Below are positions 27,401 through 33,479 of a stretch of 64,000 nucleotides of DNA, piece after piece. Where the stretch lies: contig JAUJPP010000003.1 in the NCBI GenBank assembly GCA_030562195.1, positions 10,509,398 through 10,573,397 on the forward strand, written 5' to 3'. Each line of letters opens with the position of its first letter. Positions within the stretch are counted from its first letter, which is position 1. The notes under the pieces were generated by a model. The model was not told where the DNA came from. It saw only the letters and a program-made list of their open reading frames with translations, and did no database searches. This DNA is from Nipponacmea schrenckii. Lineage: Eukaryota > Mollusca > Gastropoda > Lottiidae. Position numbers and translations under genes: made by a program.

Positions 27401-30400
27401 AAAAATTAACACACTATTTCTTATACTGTAAGGCTACAAATTATTGTGAGACCTATCTGCGATTACATTAATTTGTATCTGCATTTTTAAATACATATTT
27501 CCAAGTGAATTAAAGAAAAATAAAATCAAATGATGGACAAAAGGTAGAACGAGTCAAGTATTAAAATTGAGATTGGTTGGGATTAAGTAATTAGGTAATT
27601 ATCTCTAAATTTGAAAGTGATTAGTAATTAAGGACGTTAAAAAAACAAAAGTTTTCTTCACTTGACTATTTAAAGATAAAATCTTGATCATTGTTCGTGT
27701 CTTCATTCAACAAACCTACCTAATTCTTCTGGGAAGCCATTTTCTTTTTTATGATATTAAAAAATGCGACACTTACCACGGATCACATTAATTTGTACTC
27801 ACATTTTAGTTTCTATACCCCATGTCGCATTAATATGTTGATGCATTAATTTCTAGCCTTACAGTATATGATAATAAAGATATGTTTTGTCTTTGAAGAG
27901 TGTCATCTTTCAAAAAGTAATATGATTTCTTCAATGTTTTAGGAGAAATCAGTTTAGCCTTAATATGCTTATAATAGAATTCTCGCTAGTAGACTTCATT
28001 GCCAATCTCTCTTTATAAATATTACTAAATATACAACTGTGGCTTACTTTATATCTTTTCCAAAACAAACCCAGTAATGAAGTCCAAAAATGAAATGACA
28101 TGTATAGTGATATTACCTTATTTGTTTAAATATTCGTCGATGTTGAGGTGTTTTTAATACAGCATTTAAAGCTCTACCTAAAATATGTACATCTCTATCT
28201 TCAGCATACTGTTTTAATATTCCAACTATAGCCATTTTCTTTTCATATTCATCATCAAGTAGAAAATTCATCTTATAATAAACATAAATAATTTTCAAAA
28301 TTATTGCAAAAGGATTTAAGTCTGGTTGTGAAGAGAATAATTGTTATCAAGCAAACTGAGAACCAAAATAAAGTACCCTTCAGGGTATTGTATGGCCCTC
28401 TCTTACACTTTTATATTATGTCTCACATTTATCTTTATAGTAACATTTTCTCCATACAGCTCAAAATGGAATTTGACAACTAAGAATTTCAAAGGGACAA
28501 AAATTCAAATTTCAAACAATATTTTGTCTCACATTTCTTAAAATTGTTACTTAGTAACTATTTTCTCCATTATAAAATCACACAACTAAATTGGAATTTG
28601 ACAACTAATAATTTCAAATAGACTAAAATTCAAGTAAATTTATCATCATATCAAGGTCTCAAAGAAAAAGTTTAATGGACTAATGGTTCAGAAAAAGATC
28701 TGATTTATGATTTTTGCATCTGAAACAATTGTTCTGGATTTATAGATAAAAACTCTAGTATATTGGTAGAACTAATGGACAAAGCGTGCACATGGGAATA
28801 TGTTTACATTTCTACTAACACTCACTTCAATGAAGTTATGCTAACTAGCGTTTATTTTTGATAAACTATAGTTTGTCACATGACACTATGACGTAGTCAT
28901 TTAGTCACGGCACAACATCAGATAATATATCGGATTATTTACTGATGAATTTAATCTCTTTTTAGCCAAGTTTAAAAAATTTTATTTTTTATTTTATTTT
29001 ACCTTTAACTTTAAGAAAGGTGCATTTAATAGCAGTATTCACAGTACACATGACAGAGATGCTGACACATTTTTCTAATTTCATACACTGATATGATATG
29101 TAATATTTGTTTTCTAATATTAACTTAAATAGTAAAATTATTACATCAGCTGTTTGAAAAAAATCTAAATGTCAAATAGTGTGAAAATGAATCTTCTAGA
29201 AAACTATAACCTAGAAAATGTACCGTAATTAAAGTTGTAAATCAATACATATTGATTATATATAGCATAAGAGAGAATAATTTAAAGTAATATATAGACA
29301 AACCATCTGTTACCAACTATATCCACTAGAATAATAAAACTTACATATCTTATTATATTGATTGTATCTTTTATATTCCCACTAATCTCTTTGTTATTTA
29401 TCAAATCATTACAATTGTATTTCACTTTTAATAAAGAAAATAGTCCAAGCTTATGAAAGTTTGAAGATATTGAAATATTTCTGTACATTGTAGAGTTTAT
29501 TTCAATAAATCTGTACATTGGTACAAATAAAATAATAGAAATTCTGGAAGGTTTATAAAAATCTTTTAAATTGATTTCGCATTCTAAAACAAGAATGGCA
29601 CTTTTTGTTAAATCATTATTGGCCATCCAGTTAAGGTCAGCAAAAGGAGTAGATCTAAGCCTTGCTTAAAGTTGGTTTCCCCTTATTTTCATATATATAC
29701 ATATATATACCATAATTGGACCGGTAATACTGATATCAATAGAAAGTAGAGGTGTTCTAATGACTGGGAAAAATACCACACGGTTCCACAAATCTTTAAT
29801 TAACTCGTAATTAGGCTAATTATGACAGGATTTCCCTCGGTAGGGTACTACCATTGGTATGTACGTCAAGTTCAAATGAACTTGAGAATACATGGATTAT
29901 TCAGTAGAAACTCCAATTAATCAATTAATAAGCTTACTTTGGCTCTAATTAATGAGGGAAACCAACTTTAATAAACTTTACTTGCAAATTCAAAGATTTC
30001 AGTTTTAGAGCAAGGGCAATAACTCATTATCCTCTATAACAGACACACTACCTACCTTATCATGAAGTTCTTTAGCTCTATGATCATGCCTTCTCAATGG
30101 ACTGGTTTTATTCATTTTTTTATCTATTTCAACCATATTACTACTACGACCAACTGGTATAGTTAGCAGAGTTAACTTTCCAGGTTTCGATGTTATAGTC
30201 TTCTCTATATCTTCTATAGTATTAGTATTCTGACCATTTATGGCTAATATAATATCACCTGTAATTAAACATGATGTGAACACTAAAAGTTTGAGGTTCA
30301 AAGATACTACCAGAGATGAAAAAATGAGAGTTGTTTATTTTCAGTTAAGAAAGTCTCTACCCATAAACAAAAGATTTAAAGGGTGCTTCATATTGTAAGG

Positions 30401-31654
30401 AATTTGTAGTTTCAGTATACTCTTGCAGGCATCTACTCATTAAGTATTTTTCAGTATTTCTGGTTTTCAAAAGGGTTTATCCTTTGGTGATAATAAACCA
30501 TTCCGGCAAGTTTTGTCAAAATCTGTAAAGAATTGTGCCTTGTAGAGTGTTTACGACCCTATATTTAAAAGCGTTTAAAAGGGCAATAATTCATATTAAA
30601 TATATCTTGATATTTTTATTCTGATAGGGTTCATCCTTTGGTGACAATAAACAATTTCAGCAAGTTTTGTAAAAAAAATCCATAAGGAATCATGCCTTTT
30701 AAAGAAAAAGCAAGGGCAATCATTCATATAATTCAATAGGGTTCATTCTTGGTTTCATCAAAATTGGTTAAGAGTTGTGCCTTGTAGAATACGTTTACGA
30801 GCTAATATTGAACACATTTTCAAGAATAAGAGCATTTTCTCATATTAAAATACTATTTGATTTCGCTGATTTTCAATACAAACACTCACACAAAGTTACA
30901 TCAAAATCTGTCAAGAATTGAGTGTTCATGAAATCAAATGAATGGAGTTTACCATCCTACTATTCTGGACCTTATGGGCTAATGAAGATGAGTACCAGGG
31001 TGCAATGAGGGAAATTATGCCAGGACAGCTGCATCAGCCTACACTTTTGGTGTTTTTTGCCAAGGGATGTTTTACTTGAACAGCCTGTAGCACACGGGTC
31101 CTTGGATTATTTTCCTATTCGAACGACTAGATGCTTTTTCCAAGTCATCAGACCTGCATCACTGACAAGGGGAAACCTTGATTGAAACCGGATTGAACCC
31201 TGGACCCTCAGGCTAGCAAGCAAGCGTCTAACTTATTGGAGTGTTAATGAGCGGATGGTTATAGTTGATGGTTTAGAAAGGATGTACCTGAACGTAGTCC
31301 GGCCATGTATGATGGTCCACCAAAATCAACTGTAGAAACCACAAGAGGGCGAGCATTTTGAAAAGTAAACCCATATCCTATTAATCTATTAGGTAAAATG
31401 TTAATTTCTTGTAAACATGCTACAACTTCTACTGCAGGATACTGGTTCTTGGATCTCTTTGCTAAACTCTTAATCTGCTCACTAGGTAGACTTGAAACAT
31501 CAACTCCTTCCAACTCTAATAGTTGATCACCAGGCATCAAGCCAGCTTTACTGGCAACACTGTTAACTTCTACTGCTACCACATAACTAGGACCTACTCC
31601 ATAGATCTCGAAACCGCAAGTTTGTGGCCAATTTAGTCCTTTATTAAGAGGCAT
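3423..31654 (-). CDS. GRID2IP: Delphilin-like formin (28-exon gene, complete coding sequence)
   Basis: Formin of the delphilin class. In vertebrates it binds the GluRdelta2 C-terminus through PDZ and nucleates/elongates actin through FH2 at postsynaptic sites; its role in this organism is inferred. Twenty-eight exons (listed separately) join through GT/AG sites in one frame of 1190 codons plus TGA, close to the roughly 1200 residues of mammalian delphilin. Domains by approximate residue: PDZ1 8-80 (NWPQTCGFEI at 8-17), PDZ2 87-165 (GYGF 93-96), HN1 191-265, PDZ3 288-367 (SFGL 298-301), HN2 400-478, HN3 485-571, Ser/acidic linker 573-680, short FH1 805-820, FH2 828-1180 with lasso Trp835 and the AMGNHMNKG core near 1019. 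An upstream non-coding or N-terminal exon is possible: the frame stays open for at least seven codons before ATG. Introns are loaded with mobile repeats. Confidence 0.93.
3629..3778 (-). CDS. GRID2IP: Delphilin exon 27: FH2 C-terminal end
   Basis: Encodes TMEEFSELVQYFGEDPKQMD and DLFGIFADFVAKFE, the last FH2 helix (mammalian delphilin has a similar FFGIFAEF..KFE, from memory). Of the nearby AGs I used the one in CCGAG|GCTTC, which preserves phase 0. Confidence 0.92.
3835..4640. repeat. 24 bp minisatellite inside a delphilin intron
   Basis: A degenerate array of GAGTCAAAATATACCGAGATA-type units (24 bp, with some shortened forms) nearly fills the intron between exons 26 and 27. Because 24 is a multiple of three, the minus strand stays open for long stretches as an octapeptide-like ILTHISRY repeat. 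This is a by-product of the period rather than a gene. Confidence 0.85.
4701..4772 (-). CDS. GRID2IP: Delphilin exon 26: FH2
   Basis: Encodes DISDTLEKFNGHKTIIGTTD and RFQE. Phase 0 both sides (TTGTAG|GATAT, CAAGAA|GTAATG). It sits between a pearl-like array and an intronic minisatellite. Confidence 0.86.
5056..7215 (+). mobile_element. Pearl-like element A: tandem 165-190 bp cores, GGAC microsatellite and terminal hairpin
   Basis: Begins AAGGTAATATACGCCCAC and ends GTGGGCGTATAAAAAAAG. Inside are about ten diverged cores with GGGTTCATCCTTGGGTGA, AAGTTTCATCAAAATCC, TAGAGTGTTTACAAGC and AAGGGCAATAACT. Then come (GGAC)n at about 7122-7165 and a terminal hairpin built from ATACGCCCCC/ATGTGGGCGTAT. 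It fills the intron between delphilin exons 25 and 26. The structure matches the 'pearl' non-autonomous elements described in molluscs (from memory). No transposase. Confidence 0.75.
7350..7402 (-). CDS. GRID2IP: Delphilin exon 25: FH2
   Basis: Encodes VSNVLLNQELIELRKVLQ, completing EAAKV and forming the next FH2 helix. Acceptor ACCAG|TGTC, donor TTCAG|GTAATT. Confidence 0.9.
7403..8079. other. Delphilin intron 24, no recognised feature
   Basis: AT-rich intronic sequence. I see no gene, repeat array or inverted ends in it. Confidence 0.5.
8080..8209 (-). CDS. GRID2IP: Delphilin exon 24: FH2
   Basis: Encodes IDITKTSDNKSTFLHVLTEA and FPDVLSIGDDLTHVPEAAK. This is the 'L.dtKs.D.k.TlLh.l' block of FH2. 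Donor AAGG|GTAAGC, phase 1. Confidence 0.95.
8466..8552 (-). CDS. GRID2IP: Delphilin exon 23: FH2 GN.MN core
   Basis: Encodes LILAMGNHMNKGNERVGDAT and GFRITFLSQ, the most diagnostic FH2 motif (G-N-x-M-N and G-F-x-I). Phase 0. Confidence 0.96.
8597..10208 (+). mobile_element. Pearl-like element B
   Basis: Begins AAGGTAACATACGCCCAC and ends ATGTGGGCGTATAAAAAAAG plus more A. The cores contain TCACACCAAGTTTCATTAAA, CTATTGCACCCACAATA and TTTTACTAAGTCAAGGGC. The last two units (about 9895-10125) are almost identical, so they were duplicated recently. The microsatellite is reduced to GACGGACTGACAGACAGAGG. The terminal hairpin ATACGTCCACAT/ATGTGGGCGTAT is preserved. Lies in delphilin intron 22. Confidence 0.75.
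10375..10443 (-). CDS. GRID2IP: Delphilin exon 22: FH2
   Basis: Encodes HLRCIKAASQELRHSKKLAK and ILE, leading into the AMGNHMN core of the next exon. Phase 0. Confidence 0.94.
10533..10619 (-). CDS. GRID2IP: Delphilin exon 21: FH2
   Basis: Encodes IPNYEQRLKAMLFKASFKEK and ITEMKE, the FH2 'iP.y..Rl.al.f' helix. Clean junctions, phase 0 on both sides. Confidence 0.95.
10922..10990 (-). CDS. GRID2IP: Delphilin exon 20: FH2
   Basis: Encodes QELYDSFTGDVDSFSNADRF and AYE, equivalent to the formin 'y..f.gd...L..aDrF' segment. Donor ATGAG|GTACTA is a weaker consensus but is needed for frame. Confidence 0.9.
11079..11411. mobile_element. Pogo/Tigger-type MITE
   Basis: About 330 bp with inverted ends: left GTACTCTGAGTAATCCAACA, right TGTCGGATTACTCAGAGTAC. 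The AATCCRACA phrase recurs inside near both ends. The right end CAGTGTACTCTGAG (read inward) resembles the CAGT...ATCCG termini of pogo/Tigger elements. No coding capacity. Exact outer bases and the TA target site are uncertain. Lies in delphilin intron 19. Confidence 0.65.
11732..11859 (-). CDS. GRID2IP: Delphilin exon 19: FH2
   Basis: Encodes SILLGHLKMSISDIKHAIFS and ILTPELLKQLLNY, the conserved FH2 knob region. Phase 0 end at AGAG|GTAAAT. Confidence 0.95.
12049..12108 (-). CDS. GRID2IP: Delphilin exon 18: FH2
   Basis: Encodes AVIDKKQEVFILNPKKAYNI, the FH2 segment before the conserved ILL..LK helix. Donor ATTT|GTGAGT, phase 1. Confidence 0.92.
12140..12250. repeat. Imperfect AAT trinucleotide microsatellite
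   Basis: TAATAATAATAAT runs with interruptions immediately next to delphilin exon 17. Confidence 0.85.
12250..12328 (-). CDS. GRID2IP: Delphilin exon 17: FH2
   Basis: Encodes IDDSELEDIVKYLELDQHFS and TKTTKQ. The phrase VKYLELDQHF is close to the delphilin-type FH2 at this place. Two AG acceptors lie four bases apart; the outer one keeps frame. Confidence 0.9.
12795..12904 (-). CDS. GRID2IP: Delphilin exon 16: FH1 end and FH2 lasso
   Basis: Encodes VPPPPTF, then MNVKRINWEKLNPSTVNNTV. The V-K-R-x-x-W-E motif is the start of an FH2 domain (Trp835, lasso). Donor CAACAA|GTAAGT, phase 0. Confidence 0.95.
12905..13246. other. Delphilin intron 15, no recognised feature
   Basis: Short intron of plain AT-rich sequence between the FH1 and FH2 exons. 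Confidence 0.5.
13247..13648 (-). CDS. GRID2IP: Delphilin exon 15: linker and FH1
   Basis: The largest exon. It encodes RYVTIIPVGYPGLEGRSF, a mostly polar linker, and a short FH1 ending FTPAPPPPPP; a few more prolines come from the next exon. This FH1 is brief compared with the long polyproline tracts of mammalian delphilin. Donor CTCCTG|GTAAGT, phase 1. Confidence 0.92.
13909..14113 (-). CDS. GRID2IP: Delphilin exon 14: Ser-rich and charged helical linker
   Basis: Encodes MSGSSSEDEKGSSTPSESSP followed by a charged helix, ALVKELEETRKAIQEAKDAI, that may form a short coiled coil. Donor GACG|GTAATC, phase 1. Confidence 0.85.
14405..14439 (-). CDS. GRID2IP: Delphilin exon 13: 35-base micro-exon
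   Basis: Encodes GNSKTIKERNEM between ACACAG|GAAAT and AAATG|GTAAGA. The frame is kept on both sides. It is small enough that transcript data would be needed to be sure it is always included. Confidence 0.7.
14958..15041 (-). CDS. GRID2IP: Delphilin exon 12: Ser/acidic linker
   Basis: Encodes SQSVSPLPSDSYIGSEDEPQ and LIHGFTFG. Chosen by matching phase 1 acceptor CTCTAG|TGTCC and donor TTTG|GTAACA. The content is linker-like, so support comes from frame and splice sites only. Confidence 0.75.
15334..15479 (-). CDS. GRID2IP: Delphilin exon 11: HN3 second half
   Basis: Encodes DINDMLEDIEVILDTPSKRS and LWKYILPLIHTDHQIVVRQR. I end it at TTCTA|GTGAGT; read-through without that donor would give a plainly non-homologous tail. 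Phase 1. Confidence 0.88.
15760..17215 (+). repeat. Pearl-like tandem array C (degenerate)
   Basis: About eight units of roughly 165-190 bp contain AAGTTTCATCAAAATCCATC, CTATCGTGTTCACAA, AAGGGCAATAACTCAT and TTTTCGATTGGTCTGATTTT. Two microsatellite blocks are present (GACAGACGGACAGACAG near 16716 and again near 17180). The array is interrupted by a SINE. No clear terminal hairpin was found. The reverse-complement family occurs at 33.5-34.45 kb. Confidence 0.75.
15960..16127 (+). mobile_element. tRNA-derived SINE with 19 bp target-site duplication
   Basis: The 168 bp body has a pol III A box TGGCTCAGTGG at 15976-15986 and a B box GGTTTGAATCC at 16030-16040, spaced as in tRNA genes. A non-tRNA tail follows, ending in a C-rich CCCCCCCTCTAT. 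It is flanked by identical CTATTAGATATGTTCGATT at 15941-15959 and 16128-16146. The perfect duplication means a fairly recent insertion into the older array. Confidence 0.88.
17338..17467 (-). CDS. GRID2IP: Delphilin exon 10: HN3 first half
   Basis: Encodes LPTTFRQQLEFLLTPTERQQ and KEILQRYDEN. It parallels the exon 7/8 sequence (TFQQR-ADFLLTGRE) in HN2. Donor AATAA|GTAAGA, phase 2. Confidence 0.92.
17468..18399. other. Delphilin intron 9, part without recognised feature
   Basis: AT-rich intronic sequence, no gene or repeat structure recognised until the pearl-like element that follows. Confidence 0.45.
18400..18957 (+). mobile_element. Pearl-like element D (short)
   Basis: A shortened relative: it starts AGCAATGTGACATACGCCCA, carries two cores with AAAATCAAAAGAATCC and GTAGAGTGAGCA, then GGACCGACAGACCGCC and a decayed end ATTAGTGGGCATATG. 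Lies in delphilin intron 9. Confidence 0.65.
19170..19318 (-). CDS. GRID2IP: Delphilin exon 9: HN2 second half
   Basis: Encodes VDLHSSLAEILDSPSKKTLW and FIIARLPIEHQEYCLHRISL. The DSPSKKTLW signature is repeated almost exactly in HN3 (DTPSKRSLW). Donor TTAG|GTGAGT, phase 1. Confidence 0.92.
19319..20973. other. Delphilin intron 8, no recognised feature
   Basis: 1.65 kb of intronic sequence without a gene, tandem array or inverted ends that I can see. Confidence 0.45.
20974..21044 (-). CDS. GRID2IP: Delphilin exon 8: HN2 first half
   Basis: Short exon encoding ADFLLTGREKHQIRKAIENY, the first helices of HN2. Junctions TTACAG|GCAG and TCAAA|GTAAGC. Phase 2, the same phase and position as the intron inside HN3. 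Confidence 0.9.
21312..21430 (-). CDS. GRID2IP: Delphilin exon 7: Ser-rich linker and start of HN2
   Basis: Encodes PSVSLTSVSSESSLSSHGS, then DTEGRTFQQR, which leads into HN2 (mammalian delphilin has a similar GRTFSQQ at this point, from memory). Ends AGAGG|GTAAGT, phase 0. Confidence 0.9.
21824..21903 (-). CDS. GRID2IP: Delphilin exon 6: C-terminal third of PDZ3
   Basis: After a 4.8 kb intron that contains the integrase gene, ATGTAG|CCA restores the frame to give SHSRLCQLLQESGSAPTIEI, the alpha2-beta6 end of PDZ3. Donor TTTGT|GTAAGT, phase 1. Confidence 0.88.
22154..22406. repeat. Inverted repeat, about 75 bp arms
   Basis: Left arm (22154-22226) and right arm (22333-22406) are reverse complements with mismatches; the shared core is AACTTTTATTATGTAA/TTACATAATAAAAGTT plus TTGTTCCATT/AATGGAACAA. 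The 106 bp loop contains the nearest AATAAA signal of the integrase gene on the minus strand (22283-22288). Confidence 0.75.
22283..22288 (-). promoter_or_regulatory. Candidate polyadenylation signal of the integrase gene
   Basis: AATAAA on the minus strand about 250 bases after the stop codon, inside the loop of an inverted repeat. Position only; cleavage site not known. Confidence 0.4.
22538..24595 (-). CDS. Integrase (GIN/Ginger type), intact, two exons
   Basis: Exon 1 is 24535-24595 (ATG, MDAEEYDKIFSYLNDGTYIE). GAAG|GTAAAT joins CTATAG|GGCTT, and exon 2 is 22538-24219, giving 580 residues and TAG. An HHCC zinc-binding site is visible (H69, H75, C105, C108). An integrase core follows with D138, D203 and E239 (D-x35-E), including VSDNGGEF and NGRSERFNQ. 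A GPYW motif lies at 386-389. The tail has an acidic NETEVQ/NENEVQ repeat. No reverse transcriptase, protease or gag flanks it, so it is not a gypsy polyprotein. The split start and GPY/F motif fit Ginger-type DNA transposases or the domesticated GIN genes derived from them. I found no convincing terminal inverted repeats. It lies in delphilin intron 5 on the same strand. Confidence 0.9.
22745..22945. repeat. 18 bp coding minisatellite in the integrase tail
   Basis: CTTCAGTTTCATTTTGCA and CTTCATTTTCATTTTGCA alternate about eleven times, encoding NETEVQ and NENEVQ on the minus strand. It keeps the frame of the integrase gene. Confidence 0.92.
24726..24815. repeat. Three tandem 30 bp units
   Basis: CCTATAAATCAGTCATAATA followed by TTATGCCTTG is repeated three times, with one A/T change in the middle copy and a diverged end in the last. 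It lies just upstream of the integrase start. Confidence 0.9.
24990..25760. repeat. Two diverged copies of a roughly 490 bp repeat
   Basis: Copies near 25010-25220 and 25500-25740 share CAATTTTC/CAAATTTCGAT, AAAACGGAAAGT/AAACCGGAAGTA, GTCACCAAAGGTCAAGGT/GTCACCAAAAGTCAAGGT and CAAAATTCAAAAATCGG. Non-coding. Confidence 0.55.
26434..26458. repeat. Perfect 11 bp hairpin after an A-run
   Basis: GCAGTGCGTTC (26434-26444), loop GAT, then GAACGCACTGC (26448-26458), about 15 bases downstream of a run of 18 A that ends at 26416. Confidence 0.8.
26749..26904 (-). CDS. GRID2IP: Delphilin exon 5: first two thirds of PDZ3
   Basis: Encodes TVQVIRDDGSFGLVIKG, AYVESVDEGGPSEKAGIRTD and DFIMKLNGLDV. It corresponds to the second PDZ of mammalian delphilin. 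Donor TGTCAG|GTATGC, phase 2. Confidence 0.93.
27241..27378 (-). CDS. GRID2IP: Delphilin exon 4: end of HN1 and linker
   Basis: Completes HN1 with RPFVPPGHRQQFDEEI, matching the 'IFIPKKHRARFDE' position remembered from mammalian delphilin, followed by a Ser/Pro/Arg linker. Junctions are TTTTAG|GCC and AGAAA|GTATGT. Confidence 0.9.
27426..27864. mobile_element. 439 bp MITE with TA target duplication
   Basis: Ends are CTGTAAGGCTACAAATTA and TAATTTCTAGCCTTACAG (one mismatch), flanked by TA on both sides (27424-27425, 27865-27866). Two internal copies of a CACATTAATTTGTA-like phrase lie near each end. No reading frame of note. Tc1/mariner-superfamily insertion preference is likely. Lies in delphilin intron 3. 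Confidence 0.8.
28117..28271 (-). CDS. GRID2IP: Delphilin exon 3: HN1 domain
   Basis: Begins after a TATAAG acceptor with MNFLLDDEYEKKMAIVGILK and runs through a helical AEDRDVHILGRALNAVLKTP segment typical of a harmonin-N-like bundle. Ends in phase 2 at CAAATAAG|GTAAT. Confidence 0.9.
28272..29665. other. Delphilin intron 2, part without recognised feature
   Basis: AT-rich intronic sequence. A 114-codon minus-strand frame at 29282-29626 is open but of low-complexity I/N/K composition, with no motif I recognise; I do not call it a gene. Confidence 0.45.
29666..29971. mobile_element. 306 bp MITE with 16 bp perfect inverted ends
   Basis: Left end TTAAAGTTGGTTTCCC and right end GGGAAACCAACTTTAA are exact reverse complements. 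TTAA at both extremities could be a target duplication (the ends would then start AGTTGG) or part of the inverted repeat. Non-coding. Lies in delphilin intron 2. Confidence 0.8.
30056..30258 (-). CDS. GRID2IP: Delphilin exon 2: second half of PDZ2
   Basis: Acceptor TTACAG|GTGAT completes SGDIILAINGQNTNTIEDIE, a canonical PDZ beta4-alpha2 stretch, then continues into LTLLTIPVGR and a basic linker. It ends GATAAG|GTAGGT in phase 0. Confidence 0.92.
30420..30960 (+). repeat. Pearl-like tandem array E (three to four cores)
   Basis: Cores related to element A: AAAGGGTTTATCCTTTGGTG, AGCAAGTTTTGTCAAAATC, TTGTAGAGTGTTTACGA, AAGGGCAATAATTCATA. No terminal hairpin seen. Lies in delphilin intron 1. Confidence 0.7.
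31130..31255 (-). mobile_element. Degenerate tRNA-derived SINE fragment
   Basis: On the minus strand GGTTCAATCC forms a good B box, preceded by a tRNA-like arm ending GCTAGCCTGAGGGTCC, and followed by GTCAGTGATGCAGGTCTGA. The last phrase also occurs near 15706-15731 (GACCTGCATCACTGACAA) outside the intact SINE, so this is a separate family. The A box is decayed. Confidence 0.5.
31288..31654 (-). CDS. GRID2IP: Delphilin exon 1: PDZ1 and first half of PDZ2
   Basis: Starts at the first ATG (MPLNKGLNWPQTCGFEI). It encodes all of PDZ1, with LMPGDQLLELEGVDVS as the typical beta4 region, and PDZ2 up to DFGGPSYMAGLRS. It ends TTCAG|GTACAT in phase 1. The frame is open upstream of the ATG, so an earlier exon cannot be ruled out. 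Mammalian delphilin also begins close to an NWP..FGF motif. Confidence 0.9.
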
Positions 31655-32868
31655 TTTGGAAATTAGTATTTCAATCCCAGATCAAAATATTTTTAAAGAT
31701 GCAGAAAATTTGCAACAATGTTTTTATTTATTCTTAATGAAGTCTTAATCCACACACATTGCACAATATTCAAACTAAACAGTAAGACCCCAATTTTCTC
31801 TGATCCTACTTGCTTTACTGTCAAGTTAGTAAACAACTGGAGTTCAATGACTACTAGCTAGCTGTAAGTTAGATTAATAAATAATCACAATGTCAGCCTA
31901 GAATTCTATATCAGTCTATTTGATTAACTTTATCTCATCTCACCACATTAATTAATAATAAATCAACATAAACTAATTTCATTAGAAGAAAACAAGGTGT
32001 ATTAATTATTAAAGTGAATCACTAGACTTATTTCACACAAATTATACAGTCAGTCTTTATTGAAAACATTCGGCTTGCCTACATATTTCATTGATCCACT
32101 CTTTCTAGGTCACAGATATCGGTATGCAAAATAAATCTAATTTGCATATTGATTGATATTTTCATAAATTAAATTGATGTAAATTTGTTTAAGTTCGCAG
32201 CTCATATTCATATTTGCCAGCCCTATCTTTCAGTGACAAAAATTTGTTATTATCTTATTGTTGTACATTGTTAATGTTATGTAGGCCTACAGTAACAGAT
32301 GTCTGAACAATGTCTGTCATATTTATTTTGCAAATTGATCATTCATTTCAATCATTGTTTATATTTATACACTTCAATAAGACTTAACTATAGATTTCAG
32401 TAAATCACATACTTGGGCTTATCCTAAAATCTTAAAAATTCAACTGCCACTACTGGCACTACATTGTAACTTGCCATCTGTTCAAGAGCAACAACATACA
32501 CAACATACACAATACATTGTTTCTCTTTAAAAACTAACTCTTACAGTTATTTGTGGTCTGTAATTGATAGTAGCTAGCTCCGATTAATTGCAATTTAGTT
32601 TCATAAACTTGTTCACCATGCGCTATAAGTTCTCTATCTCTTTGAAAGTGCCTATGCTAAGGTGATACGCCTTATATGGGTGTGTTTCATTTTGCTTCCA
32701 CTGGCAACACTTTCTAATCCAGGAAAATGGAAAGTATAGGCTACTATCTAGCTAGGCCTAGGCTAGGGCCTTATACGATATCAGAATTGAAAGAAGAGTT
32801 AGGCCTACATGTAGGTTTAGCCTAATTTTAATTTTTAATTCAAGGCATAATCAAAGTATTCGTCTTTC
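31655..32868. other. Upstream of delphilin; presumed promoter/5' UTR region
   Basis: No gene recognised. This is the 5' flank of delphilin on the minus strand. I could not identify a core promoter or an upstream exon with confidence. Confidence 0.35.
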
Positions 32869-33275
32869 CGACGTACTATTTTGCCTTCGCGGCTTTGACA
32901 TTAAGTAAGCAAAATAGTTCCAAGGCAAAAATAGAACTAAGCTTTTTATACCCAAAATAAAAGGAACACAAAGCACTCTGGGTGCCTATTGTGATAAATT
33001 ACAGGTTATTTCACTAAAAATTTCAAAGATAGATTTCAAGTGTCGCTAGTTACACGCGTTATGATATGTCACTGCTATGCAACACGCGGAAGGCTAAGGG
33101 CGTAATTCGACGTCAAAATTTATCAAGGCTCATTGGAAATGAACGAACCCATTAAATTGACCAAAAAATACGGAAAATATTTGTAAGTATTTAAGTTTTA
33201 TTTTAAAAATCTTCATATGGACACAAAGCACATATTTAACAAGAAAGGACTTAATCAAAGCTAAAAACAAAAAAA
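32869..33275 (+). repeat. Duplicated 0.4 kb segment, copy 1
   Basis: A direct copy of 37957-38370. Shared phrases include TTCGCGG, AAAATAGTTCCAAGGCAAAA, CAAAGCACTCT, CACGCGT, ATGATATGTCACTGCTATGC, GGCTAAGGGCGTAAT and TGTAAGTATTTAA. An ATG (33139) heads a short open stretch MNEPIKLTKKYGKYL that runs into GTAAGT, which looks like a first exon with a donor site. In the second copy the same stretch is broken by a stop. Confidence 0.75.
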
Positions 33276-33479
33276 TTGAGGAGAGTAGGACAAGAAGTCA
33301 CATACAAAAAAATATTGAATTACTAGTAGGCTATGCCTCCAAAATCTGCCAATATTTTGTATTTAACATTGGTGTACAGTCCTTCATTCACCTCCATTTA
33401 AGCAAAATGGTTATTAAACTTAAAGAATTTCCGCTTTGATATTTTATATTACGCCTAGACGTAAGTGTTCTTGTATATA

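Noticed and set aside
29282..29626. 114-codon minus-strand frame in delphilin intron 2
   Set aside because: Low-complexity I/N/K/S composition, no motif, no fitting splice sites, and it would break the delphilin frame.
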